Part shown: positions 1 to 9,871 of the stretch, in pieces
Layout: every line of letters starts with the position of its first letter
How positions within the stretch are numbered: position 1 is the first letter of the stretch
Origin: Clostridiales bacterium
GTDB taxonomy: Bacteria > Bacillota > Clostridia > Christensenellales > Aristaeellaceae
Length of the DNA stretch: 32,430 nt
NCBI GenBank assembly: GCA_004557805.1
Contig: SFFS01000004.1
Coordinates: 1-32,430, forward strand
Direction of reading: 5' to 3'
The notes under the pieces: model-generated
Databases searched by the model: none
Told to the model about the DNA's origin: nothing
The model's input: the letters and a program-made list of their open reading frames with translations, nothing else
Program-made: the position numbers and the translations under genes

Positions 1-70
1 TAAATTTCAGTTCCACACAACCGCTATCCATATTGAACTTACAAGACAAGCCTTACCTTCATTCATATTC

Positions 71-115
71 AATGTGTGTACACACATTATAGCATAACGA
101 TGTGGCGTTTTTCAA
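71..115 (-). promoter_or_regulatory. Outward-facing promoter with overlapping palindromic operator
   Basis: On the minus strand there is a -35 TTGAAA (110-115), an 18-bp spacer and a -10 TATAAT (86-91). A perfect 18-bp palindrome, AATGTGTGTACACACATT (71-88), overlaps the end of the -10 and runs through the expected start site. This is the geometry of a repressor-controlled promoter. It must drive a gene lying left of the window, which I cannot see. The TGTG-TACACA core would suit a GntR-type dimer, but that is a guess. Confidence 0.65.
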
Positions 116-236
116 TAGGTTCACCGAAATTTACCGCATTAAAGTGTGACTTTTCTATGATCCAAGGGCGATATGGCGATTTTGGTGAAGTTCAGCGTAC
201 TCTGCATCGAAACGTACAGCTATCGACTTAACGGTT

Positions 237-500
237 TTGTGGGATTACTTGCGGATTTGTAAAGACTTACACGGCATAGCGAAGAACATTCACTATGCCG
301 TGATTCGCTGTTTGACATGGTTTTATCACGGAAACGGCAACTATTTCACCCGTATCACCAACCTTGCTATACAGAGCATAAAAACAAGGCTTTTCGCCCC
401 AAAAACAAACAACGGCATCCAGCCAAAGCCGAATGCCGTATGTTCGTTTGTTTTCCAACCCTGTCAGACAGATGCCGTAATTCGTAATTTTTGATGGATT
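237..500. other. Low-GC gene-free element with nested hairpins
   Basis: Positions 1-540 hold no convincing gene and are visibly richer in A+T than the rest of the window. Two dyads share the same words: ACGGCATAG (271-279) pairs with CTATGCCGT (293-301), and ACGGCAT (412-418) pairs with ATGCCGT (433-439). A further ATGCCGT lies at 472-478 and a CTGTC-A-GACAG dyad at 461-471. Short open frames exist on both strands (85 and 63 codons) but have no ribosome binding site and overlap each other, so I treat them as non-coding. The element may be a dispersed repeat or a structured 3' region of gyrA. Confidence 0.5.
412..439 (-). terminator. Possible terminator downstream of gyrA
   Basis: Read on the minus strand, ACGGCAT and ATGCCGT enclose TCGGC-TTTG-GCTGG. 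Allowing G-U pairs this gives a continuous 12-bp stem with a 4-nt loop, followed by a T-rich run. It lies about 115 bp past the gyrA stop codon. The uridine run is interrupted by G, so termination strength is uncertain. Confidence 0.45.
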
Positions 501-554
501 ACTGTCTTACGAGCACCCGCCCGAAGCCCTCCTTTTCTTTTGCGTATTGATCGC

Positions 555-3041
<2,487 letters not shown>

Positions 3042-3158
3042 TGTGATTCCCTTTCTATTCGGCTGCTGAGAAAACCCGGGAGTTCGAAAGGAACGCAGTC
3101 CTCTCGATATCAGTCATTTTCGGCGGAGCGTGCGGAGACACGCCCCTGCGCGGCGCTG

Positions 3159-5087
3159 TCAGACGTCCAGGTCCACGACCATCTTGCTGTTTTCGGTGAT
3201 GAACTCGCGGCGCGGTTCCACGTCGCCGCCCATCAGGAGCGACAGGGTTTCGTCGGCGGTGATCGCGTCGGCGATGGTCACGCGAAGCATCGTGCGGTTT
3301 TCGGGGTTCATCGTCGTCGCCCACAGCTGCTCGGCGCTCATTTCGCCCAGACCTTTATAGCGCTGCACTTCGGGACGCGGCTCGGGGCCGAGATCGGCGA
3401 GCACCTGATCGCGCTCTTCGTCGGAGTAGACGTATTTTTCAAACTTGCCGCGCGAAATCTTATACAGCGGCGGCTGCGCCGCGTAGACGTAGCCCTGCTC
3501 GATGAGCGGCCGCATATAGCGGAAGAAGAACGTGAGCAGCAGGATGCGGATATGGCTGCCGTCCACGTCGGCGTCCGTCATGCAGACGATGCGGTGATAG
3601 CGCAGCTTCTCCAGGTTGAAGTCCTGCCCCACGCCGCAGCCGAAGGCGGTAATCATGGCCTTGATTTCGTCGTTGGCCAGCACATGATCGAGCCGCGCCT
3701 TTTCGACGTTCAGGATCTTGCCGCGCAGCGGCAGAATGGCCTGGAAATGCCGGTCGCGCCCCTGCTTGGCGCTGCCGCCGGCGCTGTCGCCCTCGACGAG
3801 GAAGATTTCGCAGCGCGAGGGATCGCGCTCGGTGCAGTCGGCCAGCTTGCCCGGCAGGCTCGCGCTTTCCAGCACTGATTTGCGGCGAGTCAGCTCGCGC
3901 GCCTTGCGCGCCGCTTCCCGCGCGCGCGCCGCGCTCATGCAGCGATCGAGAATGGCGCGGGCCACCTGCGGGTTTTCCTCCAGATAGGCGGAAAGCTGCT
4001 CGGCTACGAGGCTGTCCACCATGCCGCGCACTTCGCTGTTGCCCAGCTTCATTTTGGTCTGCCCTTCGAACTGCGGCTCCACCAGCTTGACGGAAACGAT
4101 TGCCGCCAGCCCTTCGCGCACGTCGTCGCCCTCGAGCTTATCGTCGCCCTTGAGGATGTTGAAGCGCCTGCCGTAATCGTTGATGACGCGCGTAAGCGCC
4201 GTGCGGAAGCCGACCAGATGCGTGCCGCCTTCGACGGTGTGAATGTTGTTGCAGAAGGAGAATACGTTTTCGGAGTAGCTGTCGTTGTGCTGCATGGCCA
4301 CTTCGATGGTCGTATCGCCGCGCTTGCCCTCGATGTAGATCGGCTCGGGGTAGAGCGTCTCCTTGTTTTTATTGAGATATTTGACAAACTCGCGGATGCC
4401 GCCTTCGTAGTAGAACGTGCGGTCGTGGCCCGCGCCGCGCTCGTCGATGAACCGGATGCGGATGCCCTTGTTGAGGAAGGCCATCTCGCGCAGGCGCTGC
4501 TTGAGCACCTCGTACTCGAAAACGCCGGTTTCAAACACGCCGTCGGGGTTCTCCTCGCTCTTGACGTCGGGCTTGAAGCGGATATACGTGCCGGTTTTGT
4601 CGGTGTGGCCGACGATGCGCAGATCGTAGTCGATCTTGCCGCGATGATATTCCTGCTCGTAGACGTTGCCGTTCTGATAGACGGTCACCTTCAGCCAGCT
4701 TGAAAGCGCGTTGACGACGGACGCGCCCACGCCGTGCAGGCCTCCGGAAACCTTATAGCCCCCGCCGCCGAACTTGCCGCCCGCGTGCAGCACGGTCAGG
4801 CAGACCTCCACCGCGGGACGGTGCATCTTCGGATGCAGATCCACGGGGAAGCCGCGTCCGTTATCGAGAACGCTGGCGGAACCGTCGGCGTGCAGCGTGA
4901 CGGTAATATCGGTGCAATAGCCCGCCAGCGCTTCGTCGATGGAGTTATCTACGATTTCATAAACCAGGTGGTCCAGGCCGCGCACGTCGGTAGACCCGAT
5001 ATACATGCCCGGGCGTTTTCTGACGGCCTCCAGACCCTCAAGCACCTGGATTTGCGTTGCGTCGTAATGATTTCCCTCTTGGGGCAT
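3159..5087 (-). CDS. gyrB: DNA gyrase subunit B
   Basis: ATPase subunit of gyrase. The GHKL ATP-binding fold shows YEIVDNSIDEAL (Glu44 as general base, Asn48 for magnesium), DNGRG (75-79) and GLHGVGASVVNAL (from 116). The transducer domain follows. The TOPRIM domain has EIFLVEGDSAGGSA (Glu432) and TDADVDGSH (Asp505, Asp507, Asp509), and the C-terminal tail carries QRYKGLGEM. At 642 residues it has the short Gram-positive form without the enterobacterial insert. The ATG has an ideal AAGGAGG 8 nt upstream. It is the first gene of the gyrBA pair, as in Bacillus, but no dnaA, dnaN or recF is seen in this window. Confidence 0.98.
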   Translation of the reverse strand: MPQEGNHYDATQIQVLEGLEAVRKRPGMYIGSTDVRGLDHLVYEIVDNSIDEALAGYCTDITVTLHADGSASVLDNGRGFPVDLHPKMHRPAVEVCLTVLHAGGKFGGGGYKVSGGLHGVGASVVNALSSWLKVTVYQNGNVYEQEYHRGKIDYDLRIVGHTDKTGTYIRFKPDVKSEENPDGVFETGVFEYEVLKQRLREMAFLNKGIRIRFIDERGAGHDRTFYYEGGIREFVKYLNKNKETLYPEPIYIEGKRGDTTIEVAMQHNDSYSENVFSFCNNIHTVEGGTHLVGFRTALTRVINDYGRRFNILKGDDKLEGDDVREGLAAIVSVKLVEPQFEGQTKMKLGNSEVRGMVDSLVAEQLSAYLEENPQVARAILDRCMSAARAREAARKARELTRRKSVLESASLPGKLADCTERDPSRCEIFLVEGDSAGGSAKQGRDRHFQAILPLRGKILNVEKARLDHVLANDEIKAMITAFGCGVGQDFNLEKLRYHRIVCMTDADVDGSHIRILLLTFFFRYMRPLIEQGYVYAAQPPLYKISRGKFEKYVYSDEERDQVLADLGPEPRPEVQRYKGLGEMSAEQLWATTMNPENRTMLRVTIADAITADETLSLLMGGDVEPRREFITENSKMVVDLDV

Positions 5088-5130
5088 GGAGCAACCTCCT
5101 TAAACGCTGTTAATGATTTTCCAACATCTT

Positions 5131-5159
5131 ATTATACCATAATTCTGTCCAATGGGCAA
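5131..5159 (-). promoter_or_regulatory. gyrBA promoter
   Basis: Minus-strand -35 TTGCCC (5154-5159), 17-bp spacer, and -10 TATAAT (5131-5136) with an extended TGG just before it. It lies about 45 bp upstream of the gyrB start codon. Confidence 0.75.
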
Positions 5160-5202
5160 CCCAGACAAACGCAGCCATGACAAGGTTTTTTCATATATGG
5201 AG

Positions 5203-5241
5203 AAAAAACGCGCGGGAGCCCTTTGCAAAGGCTTCCGCGCG
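5203..5241 (-). terminator. Rho-independent terminator of the kinase/hydrolase operon
   Basis: Two 15-nt arms (5209-5223 and 5227-5241) pair with one mismatch and one G-U around a 3-nt loop; the outer seven pairs are CGCGCGG/CCGCGCG. On the minus strand six T follow. It separates this operon from the gyrB promoter. Confidence 0.88.
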
Positions 5242-5259
5242 GAGGGACGCACGCCTTTT

Positions 5260-5835
5260 TTACAGTTCAATCGTCTCGCCCGGAGTCATGCGCAGCGTGT
5301 TTTTCGCATGGAATCTGGCTGGGTCGGCGCTGAACCAGTGAATGGGCACGTTGTGCGCCGCACCGATGAGATCGGCGCATTCCGTCGCCTCCTGCGGCCC
5401 CATGTTGTACTGGCCGTCGATGGGGAAGAAGGCGTAGTCGATTTTGCGGCGCGCCAGCGCCTCCATGCCCGCGACGCGGTTGGTGTCGGAGGCGAAATAG
5501 ACGGTTACGCCGTCGAACGAGAGCAGATAGCCGCTGGTGGTGAGCGGGCTGTGGTTCTTATTGGAGGCCTCGACCGGCTCGATCTTTACGCCGCACAGGT
5601 CGAAGACGTTGTAGCTTCCGTCGGGGTTGATGACGTCTTTTGCGCGCAGGATGCGGCAGCCGGGCTTCTGCGCGGCGAGCTGCCAGGCGTTGTGGTCGCT
5701 GTGCTCGTGGCTGAGCAGAATCAGGTCGGCCGGCTGCGAGTAATCGCCCGGCGCATAGGGATCGACGTATACGACCGCGCCCTGCGCGGTTTCAATTTTC
5801 AGCGAGGCGTGTCCGATCCATGTCAGTTTGCTCAT
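5260..5835 (-). CDS. UlaG-like metallo-beta-lactamase-fold hydrolase
   Basis: Predicted cytoplasmic metal-dependent hydrolase of 191 residues. The N-terminus WIGHASLKIE and the metal motif HEHSDH (43-48) fit the UlaG/UPF0173 branch of the MBL fold; ASDTN and PIDGQYNMGP carry further likely metal and active-site residues. The substrate cannot be deduced; relatives act on phosphodiester or lactone bonds. The ATG has AAGGAGG 9-10 nt upstream. It sits 29 bp behind a PfkB-type kinase on the same strand, with a shared promoter upstream and a strong terminator behind, so the two form a small operon. That pairing hints at sugar or nucleoside metabolism, which is inference only. Confidence 0.85.
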   Translation of the reverse strand: MSKLTWIGHASLKIETAQGAVVYVDPYAPGDYSQPADLILLSHEHSDHNAWQLAAQKPGCRILRAKDVINPDGSYNVFDLCGVKIEPVEASNKNHSPLTTSGYLLSFDGVTVYFASDTNRVAGMEALARRKIDYAFFPIDGQYNMGPQEATECADLIGAAHNVPIHWFSADPARFHAKNTLRMTPGETIEL

Positions 5836-5864
5836 GAGAAAACCTCCTTATCGCCTTTGCGCGC

Positions 5865-6794
5865 TCATTCGACCGCTTTTGCGGCGGGAACGGTGCTCTC
5901 CGTGCTGCGCAGCACGCGGTGCGCCGCCTGCGTGCCGGCCTTGACGGCCTTGCGCATCGGCAGTCCGCGCGTGAGCGCCAGCATCGTGCCGGAAAAGAAC
6001 GCGTCGCCCGCGCCGCTGGGGTCGATCACGTCTGTGGCGATGGCGGGCTCCCAGCCGTCCTCCGGCGCGCCCTTGCGCGCGTCGCAGAAGACGCAGCCCT
6101 TTTCGCCCAGCGTAATCACCATCGAGGGGAGTTCCAGCTCCTTCACGCCGCGCCGGACGAGCCGCTGCATATCCTCCGGGTCCTTGCCGGCCGTTTCCGT
6201 ATGGAACAGGCGGCCCGCTTCGATATCGTTGCAGATGAAGCACGAAACTTTTTTGAGAAGCTCGACGTTCCGCAGGAGCACCTCCATGTTGCCCGGAAGC
6301 GCATAGACCTGCTTGCCGTACATCCACGCAAGGTCGAGCACGCGGCGGCTGATCTGTTCGTTGAGATCGATTTCCAGCACGATATGATCCGCTTCGCGCA
6401 CGATCGCGTCGCCGTGCTCGTCGATGATCCGCTCGATGTGTTTCACGTCCGGCATCTGCGAAATCGCGCCGGCCTGGCGGCCCGCCGCGTCGTTGATGAC
6501 CATCCACAGGCCCATGCCTGCCGACGGCGCGAAGCGCACGTAGCGCGTGTCGATTTTGGAATGGCTCAGCCGGTTGACGACGCCGTGACCGAGCATATCG
6601 TCGTCCGCGCTGGAAACGAACAGCACGCCGCCGCCCAGCCGCGCCACGTCCTCCGCCACGTTGCGGCCCACGCCGCCATGCACCAGCTTGATTTTGCCCA
6701 CGTTGCGGCCCGCGGGATCGTAATGCGCGTCGGCGAAGCCTTTGATATCGACGAAAACGGTGCCGATCACGGCGATGGTTTCCTTTGCGCTCAT
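5865..6794 (-). CDS. PfkB-family sugar/nucleoside kinase
   Basis: Ribokinase-type kinase of 309 residues that would phosphorylate a sugar or nucleoside hydroxyl using ATP. The first signature is GGVGRNVAEDVARLGG (40-55) and the second is DPSGAGDAFFSG, with GAGD at 261-264 and Asp264 as the likely catalytic base. The N-terminal phrase VDIKG is common in pseudouridine kinases (PsuK), so pseudouridine is a reasonable candidate substrate. No PsuG-type glycosidase is nearby, so I leave the symbol blank. AAAGGAG lies about 9 nt before the ATG. It is first in the operon with the MBL hydrolase and has its own near-consensus promoter. Confidence 0.85.
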   Translation of the reverse strand: MSAKETIAVIGTVFVDIKGFADAHYDPAGRNVGKIKLVHGGVGRNVAEDVARLGGGVLFVSSADDDMLGHGVVNRLSHSKIDTRYVRFAPSAGMGLWMVINDAAGRQAGAISQMPDVKHIERIIDEHGDAIVREADHIVLEIDLNEQISRRVLDLAWMYGKQVYALPGNMEVLLRNVELLKKVSCFICNDIEAGRLFHTETAGKDPEDMQRLVRRGVKELELPSMVITLGEKGCVFCDARKGAPEDGWEPAIATDVIDPSGAGDAFFSGTMLALTRGLPMRKAVKAGTQAAHRVLRSTESTVPAAKAVE

Positions 6795-6841
6795 GCGTAA
6801 AAACTCCTTTGTAAAAAAGGGTGGAGTGAAAAACAGAAAAT

Positions 6842-6870
6842 ATTATACTATTCTTTTCCGGCCTTGTCCA
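6842..6870 (-). promoter_or_regulatory. Promoter of the PfkB kinase operon
   Basis: Minus strand: -35 TGGACA (6865-6870), 17-bp spacer, -10 TATAAT (6842-6847), about 48 bp before the kinase start codon. Confidence 0.75.
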
Positions 6871-6945
6871 CGCTGCGGAGGTTTTTTCGCGGAAGGCGGC
6901 AATATTTTCCGCCGCCTGTGGGCCGCAGCCGCCGAATCCCGGCGC

Positions 6946-6974
6946 TTGCGCCGCGATGGCATGTGTGCTATACT
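6946..6974 (+). promoter_or_regulatory. Promoter of the DUF951-lepB operon
   Basis: -35 TTGCGC (6946-6951), 17-bp spacer, -10 TATACT (6969-6974) with an extended TGC before it, 39 bp ahead of the DUF951 start codon. Confidence 0.65.
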
Positions 6975-7013
6975 GAGCGGTATCATCCGGCCGGAAGCGG
7001 CGGAGGGCTTTCG

Positions 7014-7220
7014 ATGGAAAACGTGCAGCTGGGCGACGTGGTGGAGACGCGCAAGGCGCATCCCTGCGGCAGCAGCCAATGGACGGTGATCCGCACGGGC
7101 GCGGATATTAAAATCCGCTGCATGGGGTGCGGACGCATCGTTATGCTCGAACGGGAAGCTTTCTTCAAACGGGTCAAGCGGCTCGTTTCGCGCACGGAGG
7201 ATATGGGAAAGGATGTGTAA
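7014..7220 (+). CDS. DUF951 family protein
   Basis: Small 68-residue cytoplasmic protein of the Firmicute DUF951 family, whose function is unknown. It shows the family features: an N-terminal VQLGDVVETRK, the HPCGSSQW motif (Cys18), GADIKIRC and the CMGC pair (Cys36, Cys39). The three cysteines could bind a metal, but that is inference. The ATG at 7014 is chosen because GGAGGG lies 7 nt upstream; the frame extends further 5' but would then run through the promoter. The stop codon overlaps the start of lepB, so translation of the two is probably coupled. Confidence 0.88.
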   Translation: MENVQLGDVVETRKAHPCGSSQWTVIRTGADIKIRCMGCGRIVMLEREAFFKRVKRLVSRTEDMGKDV

Positions 7221-7860
7221 AACCGACATGGAAGAAAACGAGCGCACGGAGGCGGCGCAGGAGCAGCCGGCCGGGACCGTTCAGCCCGCGCAGGACGCGC
7301 AGCAGGAAAGCAAGCCCGAAAAAGGCAAAAAGAAAGAAGAAAAGAAAAAAACAGTGGGACAGGAGATTCTCAGCTGGATTCTGACGTTCGCGGTGGCCAT
7401 CGCGCTGGCGCTGGCGATTCGCACGTTTATTTTTGAACCCGTCCGCGTCGACGGCCATTCGATGGACTACACGCTTGCCGACAACGAATACATGATCGTC
7501 ACCAAATACGACTATCTGCTGGGCGAGCCGAACCGCTTCGACGTGATCATCTGCCATTACCCCGATCGCGGCCGCACCAACTTCGTCAAGCGGCTGGTGG
7601 GCCTGCCGGGCGATACCGTTTCGATGCTCGACGGCACGCTGTACGTCAACGGCGAACCGGTCGACGAGCCGTACATCACCAACCACGCCAACTACAACAT
7701 GCAGGCGTATACGCTGGGCGAGGACGAATATTTCGTTCTGGGCGACAACCGCTCCTCCTCCAACGACAGTCACCTCATCGGGCCGATCACGCGCGAGCAG
7801 ATCAAGGGCCACGTCCGCTGCGTCGCGTTCCCGTTCAAGAACGCGCGGACAATCAAATAA
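7213..7860 (+). CDS. lepB: Signal peptidase I
   Basis: Membrane serine protease that removes signal peptides from exported proteins. The 215-residue protein has a long charged cytosolic N-terminus (lysine-rich, 34-46), one membrane segment (about 50-70), then the extracellular catalytic domain. The Ser/Lys dyad is Ser83 in GHSMDYTL and Lys126 in FVKRLVGLPGD; box E is GDNRSSSNDSH. Tyr86 replaces the usual proline of the SMxPT motif. The start at 7213 overlaps the DUF951 stop, with GGAGG 12 nt upstream; ATG 7228 is a possible alternative. Likely substrates in this window are the secreted SH3 proteins and possibly the repeat protein at 13206. Confidence 0.95.
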   Translation: MCKTDMEENERTEAAQEQPAGTVQPAQDAQQESKPEKGKKKEEKKKTVGQEILSWILTFAVAIALALAIRTFIFEPVRVDGHSMDYTLADNEYMIVTKYDYLLGEPNRFDVIICHYPDRGRTNFVKRLVGLPGDTVSMLDGTLYVNGEPVDEPYITNHANYNMQAYTLGEDEYFVLGDNRSSSNDSHLIGPITREQIKGHVRCVAFPFKNARTIK

Positions 7861-7877
7861 GGCGAAAAAAACGAAGA

Positions 7878-7903
7878 GCCGCGGAGAGATCCGCGGCCTT
7901 TTT
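7878..7903. terminator. Bidirectional terminator between lepB and the GNAT gene
   Basis: An 8-bp stem GCCGCGGA/TCCGCGGC with loop GAGA is followed by T5 on the plus strand. On the minus strand the same stem is followed, after six bases, by a run of T. A second dyad, GCGGCGC-AA-GCGCCGC (7910-7925), lies next to it. Confidence 0.85.
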
Positions 7904-7933
7904 ATATGCGCGGCGCAAGCGCCGCTGTTTTGC

Positions 7934-8602
7934 TCAGAAAAGCCAGATGGCGGGTTCCGCGCAAAGCTCCATGCGAACTTTCTCCTGAAGATTCACCGAG
8001 GCTTCGTTGCCGCGGATTACCTGGCTGTAGGGCGTCCAGCCGCGCCGTAGGTGCAGGCCGATTGCAAACGCTTCCAGCGCGTAGCCGTAGCCCCTGCGGC
8101 GATATTCCGGGAAAATTTCAAGCATCCCCATGCTGCCTTCGGAATGCACGCCGATAAACCCGGCCAGCGCGCCGTTTTCGTAAAGCCCCCAGGCGCGTCC
8201 CGCTGCGGCGCGGCCGGCAAGATAGGCTTCGCTGTCGTCTACGAGATGATAGTGAGAAGCTGCCAGCGGAACGTCCTGCGGCGCGAGCGGACGGATATCG
8301 TGCGGCGGATATTCCGGCGCTTCCTGCGCCGTATAGACCCACTGGCTGCAATAGGTTTCGCCGGAGAGGCCGAATTCGGCGCGGAGCGCCTGCGCGGCGT
8401 CGTCGCTGTGCACGCAGAACGAGCGGTGCCCCTGTGGGAACAGTTCCCGGATTTTCTCACGCAGCAGCGCGCCGTCGGCCACATCGGAGAGAACCAGGCC
8501 GCTGCCGTCCGACTGCGCGATAACGCCGGCATCTCCCTCCCAGAGAATGTGGCCGGTTTCGTGCAGCAGCATCTGATCGATATCGATTCTTTTCAGGTTC
8601 AT
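7934..8602 (-). CDS. GNAT family N-acetyltransferase
   Basis: A 222-residue protein whose C-terminal half is a GNAT acyl-CoA-dependent transferase. It has the acetyl-CoA loop YRRRGYGYALEAF preceded by the strand GSMGMLEIFPE, and a late NEASVNLQEKVRME segment typical of the family. The N-terminal 90 residues are not recognised and may position the acceptor. The acceptor, a small molecule or protein, cannot be told. The ATG has AAAGGAG 7 nt upstream. It is a single-gene unit, divergent from the SH3/peptidoglycan-binding gene, with a dyad in its promoter. Confidence 0.82.
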   Translation of the reverse strand: MNLKRIDIDQMLLHETGHILWEGDAGVIAQSDGSGLVLSDVADGALLREKIRELFPQGHRSFCVHSDDAAQALRAEFGLSGETYCSQWVYTAQEAPEYPPHDIRPLAPQDVPLAASHYHLVDDSEAYLAGRAAAGRAWGLYENGALAGFIGVHSEGSMGMLEIFPEYRRRGYGYALEAFAIGLHLRRGWTPYSQVIRGNEASVNLQEKVRMELCAEPAIWLF

Positions 8603-8652
8603 GCGCTTCTCCTTTGGTTCATGCGGTTCGGATTTATCTAAAAGACAGTGCG

Positions 8653-8691
8653 ATTATAACAAAATTTTCCCGCGCGCGGAAGGGAAAATTT
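8653..8691 (-). promoter_or_regulatory. GNAT promoter with 10-bp inverted repeat
   Basis: Minus-strand -10 TATAAT (8653-8658) with only a weak -35. The perfect arms AAATTTTCCC (8662-8671) and GGGAAAATTT (8682-8691), separated by 10 bp, cover the -35/spacer zone. This could be a regulator site compensating for the poor -35. No matching regulator gene is adjacent. Confidence 0.5.
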
Positions 8692-8722
8692 ATGAACAGC
8701 CGGTAAATATTACACAGATTGG

Positions 8723-8751
8723 TTGACAGGGAAACAAAATTGTAATATATT
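8723..8751 (+). promoter_or_regulatory. Promoter of the SH3/peptidoglycan-binding gene
   Basis: Consensus -35 TTGACA (8723-8728), 17-bp spacer and -10 TATATT (8746-8751), 42 bp before the TTG start codon. Confidence 0.8.
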
Positions 8752-8793
8752 GACTGTATTCCCTATTCAACCCTGCAAAAGGAGGAGTGTGAA

Positions 8794-9774
8794 TTGCGAA
8801 AATTTATAGCAGCGCTGCTGATCGCGGCGACGCTGGTCTGTCTGGCCGCGCCTGCGCTGGCTTCCTGGACCGGATATGTTACCTCGACGGGGCTTTATAT
8901 CAGAGAAAAACCGTCGTCCTCCGCCAAAGCGCTCAAATGCCCGAAAAACGGCGCGGCGCTGACCATCCTTGAGGAGAAGGGCGACTGGTATTATGTAAAA
9001 TACGGCGTCGTATACGGCTACGTTTCCAAAAAATATGTATCCAGCAAGAAAACGAGCGATTCTTCGTCGAGCGCGAGCAGCGGTTCCACGAAGATCAGCG
9101 AAAAGACGATCGCGGAGCTCGGCTCCGCGCCCAAGCCCATGCGCGAGGGCGACCGCGGCAGCGACGTGGTGAAGCTGCAGAAGGCGCTCGTCATCCTCGG
9201 CTACCTCAGCGGCAAGTGCGACGGCATTTACGGCGAGCAGACCACGGCGGCAGTGAAGAAATATCAGCGCGCAAAGGGCCTGACGGCCGACGGCATCGCC
9301 GGCAACGGCACCATCCGCTGCATTTTCGGCTCCACTTCGAACAGCGGCGGCAGCAATAACGGCGGTTCGTCCTCCGGCAAGGTGCAGGAGCTGAAATGGT
9401 TCAACACGGGCTATAACCTGATGAACAGCATTTCCGGCAGCTTCAGCATTCTTGACTGCAACACGGGCGTGACCTGGAAGGCAAAATACATTAACGGCAC
9501 CTCGCATGCCGACGTGATCCCGGCCAGCGAATCGGATTACAGCAAGATCAAGAGCTTTTTGGGCTCGTATGTGCGCCGTCCCGTTATCGTGACCATCGGC
9601 GGCGTGAAGTACGCCGGGTCGATGTATCTGGTGGCGCACGGCGATAAGGACTATTGCAGCTACTTCGACGGCGTCGTCTGCATTCATTTCACCGGCAGCA
9701 AGACGCACGGAAGCGGCAACGTCGACGCGGATCATCAGGCGGCGATTCAGCGCGCGCTGAAATACTACGACTGA
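8794..9774 (+). CDS. Secreted SH3 / peptidoglycan-binding protein with a C-terminal domain of unknown function
   Basis: Exported 326-residue envelope protein. Residues 1-23 are a signal peptide ending ALA before SWTGY. Residues 26-83 form an SH3b domain (LYIREKPSSSAKAL, GDWYYVKYG, GYVSKKYV). A Ser-rich linker follows, then a PG_binding_1 domain at about 116-178 (GDRGSDVVKLQKALVILGYL, CDGIYGEQTTAAVKKYQ). After a Gly/Ser/Asn linker there is a compact C-terminal domain (198-326) ending in CIHFTGSKTHGSGNVDADHQ, which keeps Cys296, His298, His305, Asp311 and His314 close together. I do not recognise an enzyme family for it. The start is TTG, supported by AAAGGAGGAG upstream. It is a single-gene unit with its own promoter and terminator. 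Confidence 0.85.
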   Translation: MRKFIAALLIAATLVCLAAPALASWTGYVTSTGLYIREKPSSSAKALKCPKNGAALTILEEKGDWYYVKYGVVYGYVSKKYVSSKKTSDSSSSASSGSTKISEKTIAELGSAPKPMREGDRGSDVVKLQKALVILGYLSGKCDGIYGEQTTAAVKKYQRAKGLTADGIAGNGTIRCIFGSTSNSGGSNNGGSSSGKVQELKWFNTGYNLMNSISGSFSILDCNTGVTWKAKYINGTSHADVIPASESDYSKIKSFLGSYVRRPVIVTIGGVKYAGSMYLVAHGDKDYCSYFDGVVCIHFTGSKTHGSGNVDADHQAAIQRALKYYD

Positions 9775-9829
9775 CGCGGGTTTTCAGCGTCCGCAGCGTG
9801 CGTTCCAAATTGAAAATCGAACAAAAGCA

Positions 9830-9868
9830 AGCGGGGACGGAATCATCCGTCCCCGCTTTTGTTTGCTT
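9830..9868. terminator. Bidirectional terminator
   Basis: A perfect 12-bp stem AGCGGGGACGGA/TCCGTCCCCGCT (9830-9857) with loop ATCA. T-rich DNA follows on the plus strand and AAAAGC precedes, so it can serve both the SH3 gene and the converging aldo/keto reductase gene. Confidence 0.85.
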
Positions 9869-9871
9869 TTG

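Noticed and set aside
5131..5159. Chromosome origin next to gyrB
   Set aside because: No dnaA, dnaN or recF and no cluster of DnaA boxes is seen, so gyrBA here does not mark oriC within the window.
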